From positions 1 through 17,211 of the forward strand of contig JBMOPB010000003.1 of assembly GCA_049325055.1 (NCBI GenBank): a DNA stretch of 17,211 nucleotides. The letters are read 5' to 3'. The notes under the pieces were generated by a model that did not search any database, was not told the origin of the DNA, and saw only the letters and a list, made by a program, of their open reading frames with translations. Positions 15,759 through 17,211 of this stretch are shown here, in pieces; position 1 is the stretch's first letter; each line of letters begins with the position of its first letter. The position numbers were made by a program, and so were the translations under genes. Source of the DNA: BRHc4a sp049325055 (GTDB taxonomy: Bacteria; Bacillota; Desulfotomaculia; Desulfotomaculales; Desulfocucumaceae).

Positions 15759-15820
15759 TGATCTACACTACCAACGTTATTGAGGGCTACCACAGATATT
15801 TGGTCATCAGTGCCGGGTGA
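15755..15820 (+). mobile_element. IS256-family transposase scrap
   Basis: The frame from the ATG at 15755 reads MMIYTTNVIEGYHRYL and stops at 15818-15820. IYTTNxIEGYHRQLRK is the highly conserved segment near the C-terminal catalytic glutamate of IS256/mutator-type transposases. Homology ends abruptly around 15800, where the reverse-strand IS1182 scrap begins. The scrap begins exactly at the mntA stop, where hepT would normally start. No inverted repeats or target duplications were identified, so this is a remnant rather than an element. Confidence 0.7.
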
Positions 15821-15996
15821 AAAGGTGGTTGGCCCCGTGAGTCTTTCACATATTCTCTCTCAATTACGGTTAAATCCAGGTTATCGACGAGGTCACTGAT
15901 GAAAAAAATGATATGATTCTTTGGTAACCAATCCTGCGGAGCCGGCGGGAATAAATATATTTGGTTGTGGGTGTATGGCTTATATCCTTTTTTCAT
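15787..15996 (-). pseudogene. N-terminal scrap of an IS1182-type transposase
   Basis: The reverse strand from ATG 15996 encodes MKKGYKPYTHNQIYLFPPAP, QDWLPKNHIIFFISDLVDNL, DLTVIEREY and GQPPFHPALMTK, then a stop. This is the characteristic start of IS1182/IS5-like transposases (DUF772 region: YxPYxxxQxxLxPP, DWLPExHxxxFISDxVD, GxxPYHPxMMxK). Intact proteins run to about 450-500 residues, so only about the first 65 remain. The break lies about 15800, at the junction with the IS256 scrap. No recognisable terminal inverted repeat is seen to the right. Confidence 0.8.
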
Positions 15997-16469
15997 AATA
16001 GTACTATTTCGGCATTTATAGCCAATTTTCCTGTTTTCTGTTAATTCTTAGGCAGGCTGCTAGTGAGGCAGTGCCTACTCTACTTTCCTATTAATCCCCT
16101 ATCCACCCTCAAATGTACGCCTACCTGCCTTCAAAATGAAGCCTATACCCATTATTTATGCTGCCAATTAGATTGTTCTCTGTATCATATAGTTCTATAT
16201 CATTCACGTTAACATTTCCTTTGATAGCTTATTTATATATACTAAGGGATAAACGTATATACACTATATAATGCTATTATATACAGGACAAATTTGTCCA
16301 TCATTTCAACTTAGGCCGGTACAGGCCGCAGGCAATAGCTTCCGGGTTATATATAGGGTTACAATAGAAGCATGGTTTTTTATATGGCTGCTTGGTCAAA
16401 TTGGGAAGGTATGCCAGACGCCAACGCAGAAAATACAGTAAAAGCATTCTCCCCAAAGGGGTATCCATT
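15997..16469. other. AT-rich intergenic region, no gene
   Basis: I find no supported coding sequence in this stretch. It contains a strong imperfect hairpin (16049-16077), a TATATAC/GTATATA inverted pair (16236-16242 and 16255-16261) and a perfect 14-base palindrome GGACAAATTTGTCC (16286-16299). CCCCAAAGGGG at 16451-16461 overlaps the ribosome binding site of the next gene. The region is markedly more AT-rich than the Wadjet and recQ genes and follows insertion-sequence debris, so it may be partly of mobile-element origin. Confidence 0.5.
16049..16077. repeat. Imperfect hairpin
   Basis: TAGGCA (16049-16054) and CTGC (16057-16060) pair with GCAG (16068-16071) and TGCCTA (16072-16077): ten pairs around a 7-base loop with a 2-base bulge on the left side. 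There is no T run after it, so it is not an obvious terminator. It could be a subterminal structure of an IS200/IS605-like remnant or an unrelated fold. Confidence 0.45.
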
Positions 16470-16832
16470 ATGGTAAAATTGCTCGGCTGGATTGGCTTTC
16501 TCCTGCTGGCGGGGCTACTCCTGCCATTCGTACTGAGCCGCCTGCGTCTGCCGGGATTTAAATTTTTTGCCCGGTGTCATCACGCTCTGGCGCTGGCCAG
16601 CTTGGCGGTGTTGACGCTGCACGGCTTTCTTGCCTTGACAGGAAAGCGCGGCTGGCAATGGGGCAAGCTGGCGCATTTAAAGGGTGATATGCTGACCGGG
16701 GTGATCAGTTGGTTAGTGTTGCTGGCGGTAGTTGCACTGGCGTTGTTGGCGGCCAGAAAGAAACCGTTTTCGCGCACTCATTGCTGGCTTGTTGGGGTGT
16801 TGGTAGTATTGGTTTTATATCACGTGTTATAG
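16470..16832 (+). CDS. Four-helix membrane protein with two His-x13-His pairs, possible diheme cytochrome b-like
   Basis: A 120-residue integral membrane protein whose family I do not recognise. Start ATG 16470 follows AAAGGGG about 9 bases upstream; the frame extends upstream, but the extra residues are basic and lack a ribosome binding site. Predicted membrane helices are about 4-24, 38-57, 74-95 and 104-120. H37 and H51 (x13) frame helix two, with H38 also available, and H104 and H118 (x13) frame helix four. Two parallel HX13H pairs in alternate helices are the heme-ligand geometry of cytochrome b and ferric reductase-type diheme proteins, which suggests two stacked hemes across the membrane. 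A short loop with K59-R60-G-W and a KK/R-K-K-P loop (96-99) may mark the cytosolic side. Heme binding is inference only. The partner and electron route are unknown. Confidence 0.75.
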   Translation: MVKLLGWIGFLLLAGLLLPFVLSRLRLPGFKFFARCHHALALASLAVLTLHGFLALTGKRGWQWGKLAHLKGDMLTGVISWLVLLAVVALALLAARKKPFSRTHCWLVGVLVVLVLYHVL

Positions 16833-16889
16833 CTTTTTCTGTTTGGGTGCATAGCAAAACATTCCAGGGGTAAACATACCATAAAGCTA

Positions 16890-16937
16890 TTGCAAATTAA
16901 TTTACATATGTTTATAATCATAATGAGCATATGCCCA
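16890..16937 (+). promoter_or_regulatory. Promoter and candidate operator of the DUF134 gene
   Basis: TTGCAA (16890-16895) and a perfect TATAAT (16913-16918) are separated by 17 bases. Between the -10 box and the ribosome binding site lies TGAGCATATGCCCA (16924-16937), a 14-base palindrome with one mismatched pair centred on CATATG. A second CATATG palindrome (ACATATGT, 16904-16911) lies in the spacer. The position just downstream of the transcription start fits a repressor operator, perhaps for autoregulation by the DUF134 protein. Confidence 0.55.
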
Positions 16938-16951
16938 ATTGGAGGTATACC

Positions 16952-17211
16952 GTGCCGAGAAAACATCGCCATGGCTTAGTTGAAGGCATACCTTGTTGTC
17001 AGCGGTTTATCGCAGAGGGGCAGCCGGAATACTCCCCCGTCGTTTTGGGGATAGAGGAATATGAGGCTGTCAGGCTAAAGGATTTGGAGGGATTAGACCA
17101 GAACGAATGTGCCGAACAAATGGGGCTGACGCGTCAGACATTCCAGCGGGTGTTACAGGCGGCCAGGAATAAAATTGCTGAAGCTCTGGTACATGGACGA
17201 ACAATTAAAAT
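16952..17211 (+). CDS. DUF134 family HTH regulator, N-terminal 86 residues (runs off right edge)
   Basis: A GTG start at 16952 has GGAGG 6 bases upstream. The product starts MPRKHRHGLVEGIPCCQRFI and continues with IEEYEAVRLKDLEGLDQNEC and AEQMGLTRQTFQRVLQAARN, the conserved block of DUF134 proteins. Residues about 55-80 form a sigma-70 region 4-like helix-turn-helix. These small DNA-binding proteins are often found beside genes for NifB/NifX-like dinitrogenase cofactor proteins, but no such neighbour is visible here. The usual N-terminal cysteine block (RKCRRVC) is altered: only an adjacent C-C pair (15-16) is present. Only the last few residues should be missing if the protein is of the shorter kind. 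Confidence 0.85.
   Translation, partial: MPRKHRHGLVEGIPCCQRFIAEGQPEYSPVVLGIEEYEAVRLKDLEGLDQNECAEQMGLTRQTFQRVLQAARNKIAEALVHGRTIK

Noticed and set aside
1..17211. CRISPR array, tRNA or rRNA genes
   Set aside because: No regularly spaced repeats, cloverleaf-like segments with CCA-type ends, or rRNA landmarks were seen on either strand.

Overview
The window looks like a chromosomal segment of an anaerobic, probably spore-forming Gram-positive bacterium of the Peptococcaceae/Moorella kind (Desulfotomaculum, Pelotomaculum and relatives). This is inferred from a PerR, flavodiiron protein, high-molecular-weight rubredoxin, rubredoxin and reverse rubrerythrin cluster of the type known in Moorella and clostridia, from strong GGAGG-type ribosome binding sites, and from a DUF134 regulator. 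It is a draft assembly: 100 Ns at 15456-15555 are flanked by an exact 127-bp repeat.

Layout. (1) 1-913, minus strand: the N-terminal part of a PAS-GAF sensor that runs off the left edge. (2) 914-1443: a 66-residue protein of unknown function behind a leader that can fold over its ribosome binding site, then a strong terminator. (3) 1464-5066: an oxygen and peroxide defence operon. A sigma-A-type promoter whose -10 box is overlapped by a near-perfect PerR box drives perR, fprA, hrb, a broken ferritin-like gene, a rubredoxin and a reverse rubrerythrin. Electrons would pass from NAD(P)H through the flavin reductase-rubredoxin Hrb (or free rubredoxin) to FprA, which reduces O2 or NO to water or N2O, and to the rubrerythrin, which reduces peroxide.

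(4) 5228-13287: four overlapping genes, jetABCD, forming a complete Wadjet anti-plasmid system of the DUF2397/DUF2398/SMC/DUF2399 kind (best matched to type III). JetA (kleisin-like), JetB (KITE-like) and JetC (SMC ATPase) would extrude DNA loops, and JetD (Toprim nuclease) would cut small circular DNA. (5) 13330-15111: an intact RecQ helicase 42 bp downstream on the same strand, possibly cotranscribed with the Wadjet genes.

(6) 15145-15996: mobile-element debris. An MntA-type nucleotidyltransferase antitoxin gene, interrupted only by the artificial gap, has lost its HepT partner. A 3' IS256-type transposase scrap sits where HepT should start, joined to a reverse-strand N-terminal scrap of an IS1182-type transposase. 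(7) 15997-16469: AT-rich, no gene, with a strong hairpin and short palindromes. (8) 16470-16829: a 120-residue four-helix membrane protein with two His-x13-His pairs, suggesting a diheme cytochrome b-like protein. (9) 16952-17211: the start of a DUF134 regulator gene behind a promoter with a CATATG-centred palindrome.

The most notable items are the complete Wadjet system with its adjacent RecQ, the HX13H mini-cytochrome, the PerR autoregulation site, and the orphaned MntA with a GS-to-GF change in its nucleotide-binding motif. No tRNA, rRNA or CRISPR array was seen.
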